From assembly GCF_016765655.2 (NCBI RefSeq), contig NZ_CP086106.1:3220501-3284500 (forward strand): DNA of 64,000 nt, given 5' to 3'. The position numbers were made by a program, and so were the translations under genes. This document shows, one piece after another, positions 51,042 to 58,468 of the stretch; positions within the stretch are counted from its first letter, which is position 1; each line of letters starts with the position of its first letter. The notes under the pieces were generated by a model, which was not told the DNA's origin, searched no databases, and saw only the letters and a program-made list of their open reading frames with translations. The stretch is from Skermanella mucosa (GTDB taxonomy: Bacteria; Pseudomonadota; Alphaproteobacteria; Azospirillales; Azospirillaceae).

Positions 51042-51586
51042 CGGCGAAGAGATAGTTCTTCCTACCCACCGAGATCGGCCGGATCGCCCGCTCGGCCGGG
51101 TTGTTGTCCATGGCGACGCGCCCGTCCTCGAGGAACAGGGAGAAGGCCTCGACGCGCTTGAGGAAGTAGCGCATCGCTGTCGGCAGGTCGCCCTTGCCGG
51201 GAATGCGCCGGAGCCGGTCCTCGCACCAGGCCTGGAAGGCTGTGACGAGACCCCGGCTTCGCTCCTGCCGAATGCGGCGGCGCTCCTCAGCCGACTGTCC
51301 GGTGATCTCGCGCTCGATGTCGTACAGGACGCCGATCCGCTCCAGCGCCTCGAAGGCGATCGGTGAGCCGGTGGACTTCCAGACGTCGTGGAAGGCGCGG
51401 CGCAGATGAGCCCAGCATGCCGCCTCGCGGATGCGCCGATGGCCCTCGGCGCCCGGCTCGTAGAGCTTCCTGAAGCCGCCGTAGGCATCGGCTTGCAACA
51501 TGCCCTCGAAGCCCGCGAGATGGGCCTGCGGGTGCTCGCCCTTGCGGTCGGGCGAGAAGAAGTAGGTCACGGCGGGCGGATCGCTC
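51042..51586 (-). pseudogene. tnpC of IS66 copy C, central piece
   Basis: Read on the minus strand, this starts SDPPAVTYFFSPDRKGEH and runs to VGRKNYLFAGSD, covering the second Asp and the Glu of the DDE core. It is cut on its 5' side by the left end of copy D (51587) and on its 3' side by copy B. Reading frames that continue from here into copy B are artefacts. Confidence 0.85.
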
Positions 51587-51667
51587 GTAAGCGGGACCTG
51601 ACCGCACATTCCGGGCGCTGATCGTCTGTGGAATATTCTGCCGATTTGGACCGGCGGAGGACTGTGC

Positions 51668-52255
51668 ATGAACGGCAAGGAGGGGGCGGCAGTTTGGCGC
51701 GAGCGTGTCGAGGCCTGGAAGCAGAGCGGACAAAGCCGAACGGCATTTGCCGCTGGACATGGGATTGACCGGTGGACGCTGGGTCGGTGGATCCGGCGGT
51801 TGACGTCGGATGGGTCGAGCGCCTCCGGTCATAGGGATCGTCCTAGGAATATGCCTATGACGCAAAGTGCTCCGCTGGTGATGGAGATCCTCGACCAAGC
51901 GTCCCGCAGGCGGCGCTGGTCGGAGGAGGAGAAGCTCCGGATGGTGGCGGAGACGATGGAACCCGGCATGTCCGTCTCGCTGGTCGCCCGACGCCGGGGC
52001 GTCAGCGCCAGTCAGCTGTTCCGCTGGCGCCGACAGTTTGTCGGCGAGGCTGGAATACCTGAGCAAACGCCGGTCTTTGCCCCCGTGCACCTGCTGCCCG
52101 AACCCCTTGCGTCGCCGCCGGCATCCGAGCCGAAGCCCTGTCACGGCGGCATCATCGAGATCATGCTGGGCGGCGGTCGTGTCGTGCGGGTGGACCGGCA
52201 CGTCGATGCCGAAGCGCTGCGCCGGGTGCTTGGCGTGCTGGAGGAAGGGCGATGA
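51668..52255 (+). CDS. tnpA: IS66 TnpA, two-domain form (copy D)
   Basis: This 195-residue protein has two DNA-binding-like parts. Residues 1-50 carry the IS66 accessory head AVWRERVEAWKQSGQSRTAF, then GIDRWTLGRWIRRL. Residues 75-195 resemble the usual TnpA: RRRRWSEEEKLRMVAETMEP, then SLVARRRGVSASQLFRWRRQF, and a C-terminal strand region GIIEIMLGGGRVVRVDRHVD. It overlaps tnpB by ATGA. It is intact, though the rest of the element is broken. Confidence 0.88.
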   Translation: MNGKEGAAVWRERVEAWKQSGQSRTAFAAGHGIDRWTLGRWIRRLTSDGSSASGHRDRPRNMPMTQSAPLVMEILDQASRRRRWSEEEKLRMVAETMEPGMSVSLVARRRGVSASQLFRWRRQFVGEAGIPEQTPVFAPVHLLPEPLASPPASEPKPCHGGIIEIMLGGGRVVRVDRHVDAEALRRVLGVLEEGR

Positions 52256-52307
52256 TCTCGGTGCCGGCCGGGGTACGCATCTATCTGGCGCTGGAACCCT
52301 GCGACAT

Positions 52308-52315
52308 GAGGAAAG
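52308..52315 (+). repeat. Target duplication of the ISL3 element (gaggaaag)
   Basis: These 8 bp in the tnpB of copy D are repeated at 54076-54083. Eight bases is the usual ISL3 duplication length. Confidence 0.92.
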
Positions 52316-54075
52316 GGTCCATCCGCATTCCCGGTGCAGGGCGAGTGCGCCGAATGGTGGAAGTAATTATATGAGGAGAAACGCTTTTTCTCCGAGAGTG
52401 CCGCCTTCTCCGTGTCCAATTCGCTGTTGTCCCTGCTCCCCGCCGGTCTCGCGGTTGAGCGGGTCGTCGTCCACCCGGATCGTGTCGTCTTCGCCGTCCG
52501 CGCTCGCGCCGCCACGGCGCCCTGTCCCTTGTGCAAGCGCCGCTCGCATCGCGTCCACAGCCGCTACACCCGGCACCTTGGGGATCTCCCCTGGCAGGGG
52601 AGGATCGGTCGGCTCGATCTCCGAGTCCGTCGCTTTCGCTGCTCGACCCCCAGGTGCCCGCGCCGGATCTTCGCCGAGCGCCTGCCGGAGGTGGTCCTAC
52701 CGAGGGTTCGGCGGACCGTCCGCCTCGCCGAGGCGCAACGCCGCATCGCCCTGCATGCGGGAGGGGAGTCGGGCGCCCGCCTGGCGGATCGGCTCGCCAT
52801 GCCGGTCAGCGGCGACACGCTGCTACGCCTGATCCGGGCCGTGCCGATCGAACCAGCCCCGCCGGCACGCGTCATCGGCATCGATGACTGGGCGTGGCGG
52901 CGGGGCCAGCGCTACGGCACGATCATCGTCGATCTGGAGCGCAACCGACCGATCGACCTGCTGCCCGACCGCCAAGGTGACACGGTCGCGGCCTGGCTGA
53001 AGGATCATCCCGGCACCGAGATCGTTGCCCGTGATCGCGCCGGCAGCTATGCCGACGGCATCCGAACCGGCGCTCCGGATGCCCTCCAGGTCAGCGATCG
53101 GTGGCATCTCCTGCGCAACCTCAACGATGCCGTGGCCCGAGTTCTCGATCGGCATCATCGTGACCTGCGTGCGGCAACGGCGGCAGCGACCGCAACAAGC
53201 AAGGCTTCGGACGTGCCGCCATCGACACCGTCGGCGTCCGAGCCGTCCGTCATGCCCGTTCCCGAGCCGTCGCACCCGGATCGGCATGCCATCCGGCGAG
53301 CTCGCTTTGACGAGGTGATGGCGCTGCATCAGAGGAACTGGCCGATCAAACGCATCGCCCGAACGCTCGGCCTCAATCCGAAGACGGTGCGCCGATGGCT
53401 GCGATCGGGTCAGCTGCCGACCTGGGACCAGCGGTCCCGCGGCAGTGCGGTCGATGTTCACGCCGAGTATCTGCACCAACGCTGGAACGAGGGCTGCCGC
53501 AACGCGGCACAGCTGTGGGAAGAAATCCGCAGGCGCGGCTTTCGAGGGCAGCTCCGGACAGTGCAGCGCTGGGTCAGACGCCTCCGGGGTGCCGACCCGT
53601 CATCATCCGGAACGGAGCCTTGCGGGAGGCTGTGGAAGATGCCGTCGAAACGCCGGGCCGCGTGGTTCGTGGTGGCCGATTACGAGACGATCGACACGAC
53701 GGAGCAGCGGTTTGTCGAAGCCCTGATTGCCGCGTCGCCGGAACTTGGCCGGATCATCGCACTGGCGCGCGCGTTCAACGGCATGGTGCGATACCAACAA
53801 GCGGAGCGGCTGGATTCCTGGCTGGCAGCGGCGAAGGACACTGCCCTGGCCGGGTTCGCCGATGGTCTTGTCCGCGATCTTGCGGCAATCCGGGCAGCTC
53901 TGTCGCTGCCGTGGAGTACCGGTCCTGTCGAGGGGCAGATCAGCTACCTGAAGACGATCAAGCGGACCATGTCCGGTCGTGCCAAGTTCGATCTACTGCG
54001 CCACCGTGTTCTCGAAGCGGCCTGAAATGGTCGTGCTCCAGCCCGATACTGCTGCACCGGGAATGCGGATGGACC
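52316..54075 (+). mobile_element. ISL3-family element, complete
   Basis: This is a 1,760-bp element with perfect 24-bp inverted repeats (52316-52339 and 54052-54075; outer part ggtccatccgcattcccggt). It is flanked by the target duplicate gaggaaag. A single transposase gene fills it. The intact ends, duplicate and open frame indicate a recent insertion. Confidence 0.95.
52412..54025 (+). CDS. ISL3-family transposase
   Basis: This is a 537-residue transposase with a GTG start. The N-terminal zinc finger is CPLCKRRSHRVHSRYTRHL and RRFRCSTPRCPRRIF. The DDE core begins VIGIDDWAWRRGQRYGTIIVD (first Asp), has IVARDRAGSYADGI (second Asp), and ends STGPVEGQISYLKTIKRTMSG (the Glu). A central insertion (KASDVPPSTPSASEPS) and an HTH (WPIKRIARTLGLNPKTVRRW) are typical of longer ISL3 members. 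The gene is complete and lies 96 bp inside the left end. Confidence 0.95.
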   Translation: MSNSLLSLLPAGLAVERVVVHPDRVVFAVRARAATAPCPLCKRRSHRVHSRYTRHLGDLPWQGRIGRLDLRVRRFRCSTPRCPRRIFAERLPEVVLPRVRRTVRLAEAQRRIALHAGGESGARLADRLAMPVSGDTLLRLIRAVPIEPAPPARVIGIDDWAWRRGQRYGTIIVDLERNRPIDLLPDRQGDTVAAWLKDHPGTEIVARDRAGSYADGIRTGAPDALQVSDRWHLLRNLNDAVARVLDRHHRDLRAATAAATATSKASDVPPSTPSASEPSVMPVPEPSHPDRHAIRRARFDEVMALHQRNWPIKRIARTLGLNPKTVRRWLRSGQLPTWDQRSRGSAVDVHAEYLHQRWNEGCRNAAQLWEEIRRRGFRGQLRTVQRWVRRLRGADPSSSGTEPCGRLWKMPSKRRAAWFVVADYETIDTTEQRFVEALIAASPELGRIIALARAFNGMVRYQQAERLDSWLAAAKDTALAGFADGLVRDLAAIRAALSLPWSTGPVEGQISYLKTIKRTMSGRAKFDLLRHRVLEAA

Positions 54076-54083
54076 GAGGAAAG
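54076..54083 (+). repeat. Second copy of ISL3 target duplication (gaggaaag)
   Basis: This matches 52308-52315; the tnpB of copy D resumes after it. Confidence 0.92.
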
Positions 54084-54318
54084 GGTTCGACGGCCTGTCC
54101 CTGATGGTCCAGCAGAGCCTGGGCAAGGATCCATTCTCGGGCCACCTGTTCCTGTTCCGCGGCAAGAGATCTGACAGGCTGAAAATCCTCTACGCCGATG
54201 CCAATGGTATGGCCATTCCCACAACAAGGAACCTCTTCAAAGAAGGTTTGGTTTGATTCATTGCCCGGCGTTGGCGTAGAGGCCCTGCAGGCGCTGGCGC
54301 AATGGGTGGCCAGACACT

Positions 54319-54516
54319 ATGCCCGAACCAGCAACGGCAACCGAGATGGTAACTTGGAGCGACCTGCCGCGAACGCACCGGCAGAGGCTGGCAGTGCTGG
54401 TGGGGCAGTTGGCTTGGCGGATGACGCAGGGCCGCAATCCGGCGGAGGCCGGTCATGAGCCGCTGGAGGCGGACCAGCGGGATGCTGCCGAGCAAGGTCG
54501 AGGGCCGGCATCTTGA
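54319..54516 (+). CDS. Small ORF upstream of the serine recombinase
   Basis: This 65-residue ORF begins MPEPATATEMVTWSDLPRTH and contains the helical run RQRLAVLVGQLAWRMTQGRN. A similar-sized ORF with a comparable helical run (LPKETLDKAARLMARMLMKEA) precedes the second recombinase at 57417. The repeated arrangement suggests an accessory protein of the module. The last 60 bases overlap the recombinase gene. No known domain is recognised. Confidence 0.45.
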   Translation: MPEPATATEMVTWSDLPRTHRQRLAVLVGQLAWRMTQGRNPAEAGHEPLEADQRDAAEQGRGPAS

Positions 54517-56539
54517 CCGTCAGGCCGTCGTCTACGTTCGGCAGTCGACGCTGCAGCAGTTGGAACACAACAAGGAATCCACCGCGGTCCAGTACGCCCT
54601 GGTCGAGCGCGCCTGCTCGCTCGGTTGGGCTCGGCCCCGGATCACCGTGATCGATGAAGATCTCGGCTGCTCCGCCGCGTCCGCCGCCGGACGGCCTGGT
54701 TTCCAGCGCCTGGTGGCGGAGGTCGGGCTCGGGCACGTCGGCCTGATCCTCGGGTTCGAAGTCTCGCGGCTCGCCCGCTCCTGCCGGGACTGGTATCATC
54801 TTCTGGAGATCTGCGCCCTGGCGGGCACGTTGATCGGCGACAACGACGGCGTCTACGACCCAGGCCTTTACAACGACCGCCTTCTGCTCGGGCTCAAGGG
54901 GACGATGAGCGAAGCGGAACTGCACATCATGCGCGCCCGCTTTGAGGAAGGGCGCTGGAACAAGGCCGAGCGCGGGGAGTTCGGGTTTCCGATGCCGCGC
55001 GGCTTCATACGACGACCCTCGGACGAGGTCATCCAGGACCCTGATGAGCGGGCGCGCGAGAGTTTGCAGTTGGTATTCGAGGTTTTCGAGCAGCGGCGCA
55101 GCATCCACGGCGTCGTGCGTTATTTCCACGCCCACGGTCTCATGTTGCCCGATCGGGTGCGGACCGGGCCGGCCAAGGGCGATCTCGTGTGGACGCCGGT
55201 TACCCGGAACGCGGTGCTCAACCTCGTGACCAATCCCGCCTACGCCGGAGCCTACGCCTACGGTCGGCAACGGCCACCCCCCACGGGATCGTCGGGACGC
55301 AGTCGGGCGACCAGCCCCGGCGAGTGGCAGATCCTGATAAAGGACCGCTGGCCGGCCTACATCAGTTGGGACATGTTCGAGAGGAACCAGCGCCAGTTGA
55401 AGGCCAACCAGAGCAAGCACATCGGCGTCGCGCGGGGCGGACCGTCGCTCCTGACCGGGATCCTGATCTGCGGCCGTTGCGGTTCCCGCATGGTGACGAC
55501 CTACCGCAACAACGGCCACAACTTGCGTTACGAGTGCACTCGCAGGATGATCAACCGTGGAGAGGAGCATTGCCAGGGGTTCGCCGGTGAGACCCTGGAC
55601 GCTCTTGTCGCCGATCTGGTCCTGGCGGCACTACAGCCCGGCGCGGTCGACGTGGCTTTGCAATTGGCCGAGGATCTGGAGATCGAGCGCACCCGGGAAC
55701 ATCGGCAGTGGGAGTTGCGGCTGGAACAGGCGCGCTACGAGACCGAACGGGCGCAGCGCCAGTACGACGAGGTCGAGCCGGAGAACCGGCTGGTCGCCCG
55801 CACGCTGGAGCGACGCTGGGAGGCGGCGTTGCAAGCCGAAATACAGATCAAGGAGGAGCACACCCGCTTCCTGGCCCGTCAGCCGGCCCGGCTGAGCGCG
55901 GCGGATCGGGCCGCCATCGAACGGCTCGCCGCCGACGTGCCGGCGATCTGGCGGGCGTCGAGCACGACGCCTGCCGAACGCAAGGAGATCGTCCGCCTGA
56001 TGCTGGACCGGGTGGTGGCCACGGTGAAGGGGGAGACCGAGAACATGGAAGTGGAGTGCCACTGGGCCGGTGGCCGCCGGACCCGTCACCTGTTGCGGCG
56101 GGCAGTGCGGCGCATGACCCAGCTGGCCGGTCACGATGAGCTTCTTGCCCGGACCACAGCTTTGTTCGCCGAGGGGCTGCGTCCACCGGCCATCGCCCGG
56201 ACGCTGGCAGCCGAGGGCTGGCTGTCGCCCCGCGGACACTCAGTGACCGAAGGCGGCGTGCGCTCCTGGTTGCAGCGCCGGGGCCTGTTGCCGGACGGTA
56301 GACATCGACCGACGCTGGTGGTGGAGCGCGAGCCGGACGAGTTCACGGTGGCAGAGCTGTCGGTCCGCTTGGGCGTGCCCGAGGGAACGATCTACCGGTG
56401 GCTGTACAAAGGATTGGTGCCGGCGCGCAGGGCGACGGCGGTGAACCGCGAACTCTGGCTCGTTCGCCTGGACGCCGCCCTGGCCCATGACCGACAGCGT
56501 CGCCCCCGTAAGCCGACCAAGGTCAAGCACGTACCCTAA
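54455..56539 (+). CDS. Large serine recombinase
   Basis: This 694-residue DNA recombinase of the resolvase/large serine integrase class carries its nucleophile Ser in AVVYVRQSTLQQLEHN. The resolvase domain continues with RPGFQRLVAEVGLGHVGLIL and FEVSRLARSCRDWYHLLEIC. The recombinase domain contains RSIHGVVRYFHAHGL and WTPVTRNAVLNLVTNPAYAG. A zinc ribbon (LICGRCGSRMVTTYR, then YECTR) and a long coiled coil (TREHRQWELRLEQARYETERA) follow. The C-terminal 130 residues hold two HTH-like parts (LRPPAIARTLAAEGWLSPRG and EFTVAELSVRLGVPEGTIYRW), longer than in phage integrases. The start could also be ATG 54482 (MLPSKVEGRH). It is complete, and its position between two broken tnpB genes suggests a mobile unit. 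Confidence 0.9.
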   Translation: MSRWRRTSGMLPSKVEGRHLDRQAVVYVRQSTLQQLEHNKESTAVQYALVERACSLGWARPRITVIDEDLGCSAASAAGRPGFQRLVAEVGLGHVGLILGFEVSRLARSCRDWYHLLEICALAGTLIGDNDGVYDPGLYNDRLLLGLKGTMSEAELHIMRARFEEGRWNKAERGEFGFPMPRGFIRRPSDEVIQDPDERARESLQLVFEVFEQRRSIHGVVRYFHAHGLMLPDRVRTGPAKGDLVWTPVTRNAVLNLVTNPAYAGAYAYGRQRPPPTGSSGRSRATSPGEWQILIKDRWPAYISWDMFERNQRQLKANQSKHIGVARGGPSLLTGILICGRCGSRMVTTYRNNGHNLRYECTRRMINRGEEHCQGFAGETLDALVADLVLAALQPGAVDVALQLAEDLEIERTREHRQWELRLEQARYETERAQRQYDEVEPENRLVARTLERRWEAALQAEIQIKEEHTRFLARQPARLSAADRAAIERLAADVPAIWRASSTTPAERKEIVRLMLDRVVATVKGETENMEVECHWAGGRRTRHLLRRAVRRMTQLAGHDELLARTTALFAEGLRPPAIARTLAAEGWLSPRGHSVTEGGVRSWLQRRGLLPDGRHRPTLVVEREPDEFTVAELSVRLGVPEGTIYRWLYKGLVPARRATAVNRELWLVRLDAALAHDRQRRPRKPTKVKHVP

Positions 56540-56569
56540 CAACACCGACAAACCTGCTTTGGAGAGGCA

Positions 56570-56779
56570 TCATGAAGCCAGGACGCACAGCCCTTGCCCG
56601 TCCCAGGCCAGAACCTTCAGCAAATCCCCGCGCCGGCCCCGGAAGACGAAGAGGTGGCCGGAGAACGGGTCCTTGTCCAACTGCTCCTGGACGATGGCGC
56701 TCAGCCCGTCGAAACCCTTCCTCATGTCTACCGGCCCGGCCGCGAGCCAGACCTTCATGCCCTGCGGCACCGCGATCAT
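56570..56779 (-). pseudogene. IS66 tnpB of copy E, 3'-truncated
   Basis: Starts MIAVPQGMKVWLAAGPVDMR and runs through DPFSGHLFVFRGRRGDLLKV to WDGQGLCVL, where family homology ends and a stop follows after two codons. Its break point is within about three codons of that in the tnpB of copy D. It overlaps tnpA by ATGA. Confidence 0.85.
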
Positions 56780-57165
56780 GACCGGCTCCTCAGGGCGGCG
56801 ACCAGGGCCTGGAGCGCGCCGGCCGGGTAATCGGCTCCGACCTCCAGGCGCGTCCCGTCGGAGAAAGTGACCGATGCCCGCGCTGCCATGCCCGCGGACC
56901 GCGGCTCCGGTTCCTGCCCCGGCGGAGCATCGAGCATGACCGGGATCAACAGCGCCGTGCCGCACCCGCTGCGCGCGTCACCGATTCTCCCGCCGTGCAA
57001 CTGCTTGCGCCAGGCGTAAAGGCAGCTCTCGGCAACGCCGTGGCGCCGCGCCACATGCGAGACGATCGCACCCGGCGCAAATGCCTCCCCGGCCAGCCGC
57101 GCTTTCTCCTCCAGGCTCCACCGCCGGCGGCGCTCCCGCCCGGTGACGATCTCGACACGCTGCAT
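56776..57165 (-). CDS. tnpA: IS66 TnpA (copy E)
   Basis: This 129-residue accessory protein has the HTH RRRRWSLEEKARLAGEAFAP, then VSHVARRHGVAESCLYAWRKQL. The C-terminal strand region is ASVTFSDGTRLEVGADYPAG. It is intact, although the rest of the element is lost. Confidence 0.88.
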   Translation of the reverse strand: MQRVEIVTGRERRRRWSLEEKARLAGEAFAPGAIVSHVARRHGVAESCLYAWRKQLHGGRIGDARSGCGTALLIPVMLDAPPGQEPEPRSAGMAARASVTFSDGTRLEVGADYPAGALQALVAALRSRS

Positions 57166-57416
57166 CCTTGTGGGCCTCCGTATGGACTCCAGTGGAGCCT
57201 CCGAAAGCCCGCTCTTCCCATATCATGTTTCCTGTGAACAGCCGGCTTTGCCCGGACGCTTACCCGCATGCCTTCATCTTCATTCTGCACAGACGCCACA
57301 GGTGAACCGGGCCGCACTGGATAACTTAAAAACACTGCTGTCGGACATCACCGGTCGGGTGCCGGTGGCCCGTTCAGTGATAGGAGCAAGGCATTCCTCC
57401 CATCAGAGCCGAGGAG

Positions 57417-57614
57417 ATGCCGATGCCACGCGCGAACCAGCCTTCCTTGACCCGACAACTCACCTTGTTCCCGCCGTCCTGCCCGGGACCCGATCGGACC
57501 AGCCTGCCCAAGGAGACGCTCGACAAGGCGGCGCGTCTGATGGCGCGCATGCTCATGAAGGAAGCCGCGGGCAACGCTGCCGGCGGGGCACGGGGAGAAT
57601 GCGACGATGATTGA
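57417..57614 (+). CDS. Small ORF upstream of the truncated serine recombinase
   Basis: This 65-residue ORF begins MPMPRANQPSLTRQLTLFPP, with a helical second half (SLPKETLDKAARLMARMLMK) and an acidic tail (GECDDD). Its stop overlaps the next start (ATGATTGA). It parallels the ORF at 54319. The gap 57264-57416 otherwise shows nothing. Confidence 0.5.
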   Translation: MPMPRANQPSLTRQLTLFPPSCPGPDRTSLPKETLDKAARLMARMLMKEAAGNAAGGARGECDDD

Positions 57615-57783
57615 CAAGATCCAGCCGCACCACCTCGGGCGCAAGGCGGTACTCTATGTTCGTCAATCCTCACCCCACCAGGTCGCCCACAACCGCGAGA
57701 GCCGCGCGCTGCAGTACGCCATGAAGGATCGGCTGCGCGCCCTGGGGTGGTCGGACGTCGAGATCGTCGATGAGGACCTTGCG
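57607..57783 (+). pseudogene. Second large serine recombinase, N-terminal fragment
   Basis: Begins MIDKIQPHHLGRKAVLYVRQ with the nucleophile Ser (YVRQSSPHQVAHNRES), then LQYAMKDRLRALGWSDVEIV and DEDL. Homology stops near 57,781, where an inverted piece of the passenger-protein gene begins. About 90% of the protein is missing. It differs clearly in sequence from the complete recombinase at 54455. Confidence 0.85.
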
Positions 57784-57968
57784 GAGCGACCGGTTCCTGC
57801 CTCAGGCAGGATCACTGTCATCGGAGGCCTTTCGAACAGCGCCAGGGCGCCGTCGCAGGTCTTCACGGCCTGCTCCAGGGCGGCGATCTCGGCGCGAAGC
57901 ACGATGATGCGGCCGGTCAACTCAGCCCGCTTGTCCTTCAACGCGGAGACGACATGGGGGTCCGCCAT
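57784..57968 (-). pseudogene. Truncated homologue of the IS1595 passenger protein
   Basis: Starts MADPHVVSALKDKRAELTGR and continues IIVLRAEIAALEQAVKTCDG and ALALFERPPMTVI, matching the first 50 or so residues of the protein at 37637 (MAEPHVVAALKDKRAELSGS) in sequence and coiled-coil pattern. It then ends at the junction with the recombinase fragment. No IS1595 repeats are visible around it. Confidence 0.75.
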
Positions 57969-58468
57969 CGTGTATCATCGCCGTTGCCTGAATCATCGGC
58001 GCCAACATGGCGGGTCTCGGCGGGAAAGGCGATTATTGGGTGGGGGACTCTGCTCCACAATTCCGCAAATTTCTAAAAGATTTCTCGTTCGCTGACGGCG
58101 TTTTTTTCTGGACCAGCGCGTGTCGCCGCCTCCACCGGCGCTGGGCGGGGCCACCATCGCCGTCCACCCCAGCGGCGGCGCTGCCGCCGGCCCGATCCGG
58201 GTCCGTCGGCGCGCCTGCTGGGTCGATCACCGGCATTGCCCCGCCGCAGGTGGTCCGGCCGCGCCGGTCCCCCCGCCGCTCCACCGATGTTACCGCCGCT
58301 CATCTACCGCGGGGCCAATCTTCCTTTCTTGTCCGGTATCTGGACAGTGCCGGCCGGCTCCCCTGCCCTGTCGCACCGCCATAGCACCTATTTGGGTTCG
58401 CTTCGCTGAATGCGGTCAGCAAGGGAGCCTTCGATTTCAGATTTATTCCGAGCAGGAAATCGGCAGGT
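57969..58468. other. 500-bp stretch without a recognisable gene
   Basis: The open frames here give only Pro/Arg/Ala-rich translations with no domain and conflicting directions. There is a poly-T run (gtttttttc near 58,108). I see no RNA gene or clear repeat. It lies between the truncated passenger gene and the tail of the tyrosine recombinase operon. Confidence 0.4.

Larger units (their letters stand above)
45117..51586 (-). mobile_element. IS66 copy C, outermost, split and truncated
   Basis: This is an inverted IS66-family element. Its right end (gtaaccggccg, read on plus) is at 45117. It runs through a small accessory gene and the tnpC tail to 45545, where copy B interrupts it. It resumes at 51034 (duplicated target gtccgagc), and tnpC continues to 51586, where copy D begins. 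The left part of C (tnpA, tnpB, tnpC start, left end) is missing. Its remaining sequence is almost identical to B. Confidence 0.85.
51587..54213 (+). mobile_element. IS66 copy D, different subgroup, truncated
   Basis: The left end gtaagcgggacc starts at 51587 inside the tnpC of copy C. Its presumed target duplicate is gatcgctc (51579-51586), but the right end is missing, so this is unconfirmed. It carries a long tnpA and a tnpB that is split by an ISL3 element and then truncated near 54213, next to the serine recombinase module. The tnpC and right end are gone. Confidence 0.8.
52252..54213 (+). pseudogene. IS66 tnpB of copy D, split by ISL3 and truncated
   Basis: The first part MISVPAGVRIYLALEPCDMRK (52252-52315) and the second GFDGLSLMVQQSLGKDPFSG to LKILYADANGM (54084 to about 54213) join in frame when the ISL3 element and one gaggaaag are removed. 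Homology then stops at the DxNGM position, where family members continue CLxYKRLExGRF. Confidence 0.88.
54232..56567 (+). mobile_element. Serine recombinase module with imperfect terminal repeats
   Basis: This segment of about 2.3 kb lies between two truncated IS66 tnpB genes. Near its edges are imperfect 19-bp inverted repeats: cctcttcaaagaaggtttg (54232-54250) and, on the minus strand, cctctccaaagcaggtttg (56549-56567), 17 of 19 identical. It holds a small ORF and a large serine recombinase. Exact ends and target duplicates were not determined; the true borders may lie up to 20 bp further out. Confidence 0.55.
56568..57263 (-). mobile_element. IS66 copy E, truncated, inverted
   Basis: This is another IS66 subgroup. 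Its left end, read on the minus strand, is gtaagcgtccgggcaaagcc, ending at 57263. It carries tnpA and the first part of tnpB; tnpC and the right end are missing. It faces copy D across the serine recombinase module. Confidence 0.8.

Noticed and set aside
51579-51586. gatcgctc as proven target duplicate of IS66 copy D
   Set aside because: The right end of D is missing, so the second copy cannot be shown. It is kept as a suggestion only.
50728-51678. 316-codon minus-strand open frame
   Set aside because: It is a chimera reading from the tnpC piece of copy C across the inserted end of copy B. Splicing out B restores the real tnpC order.
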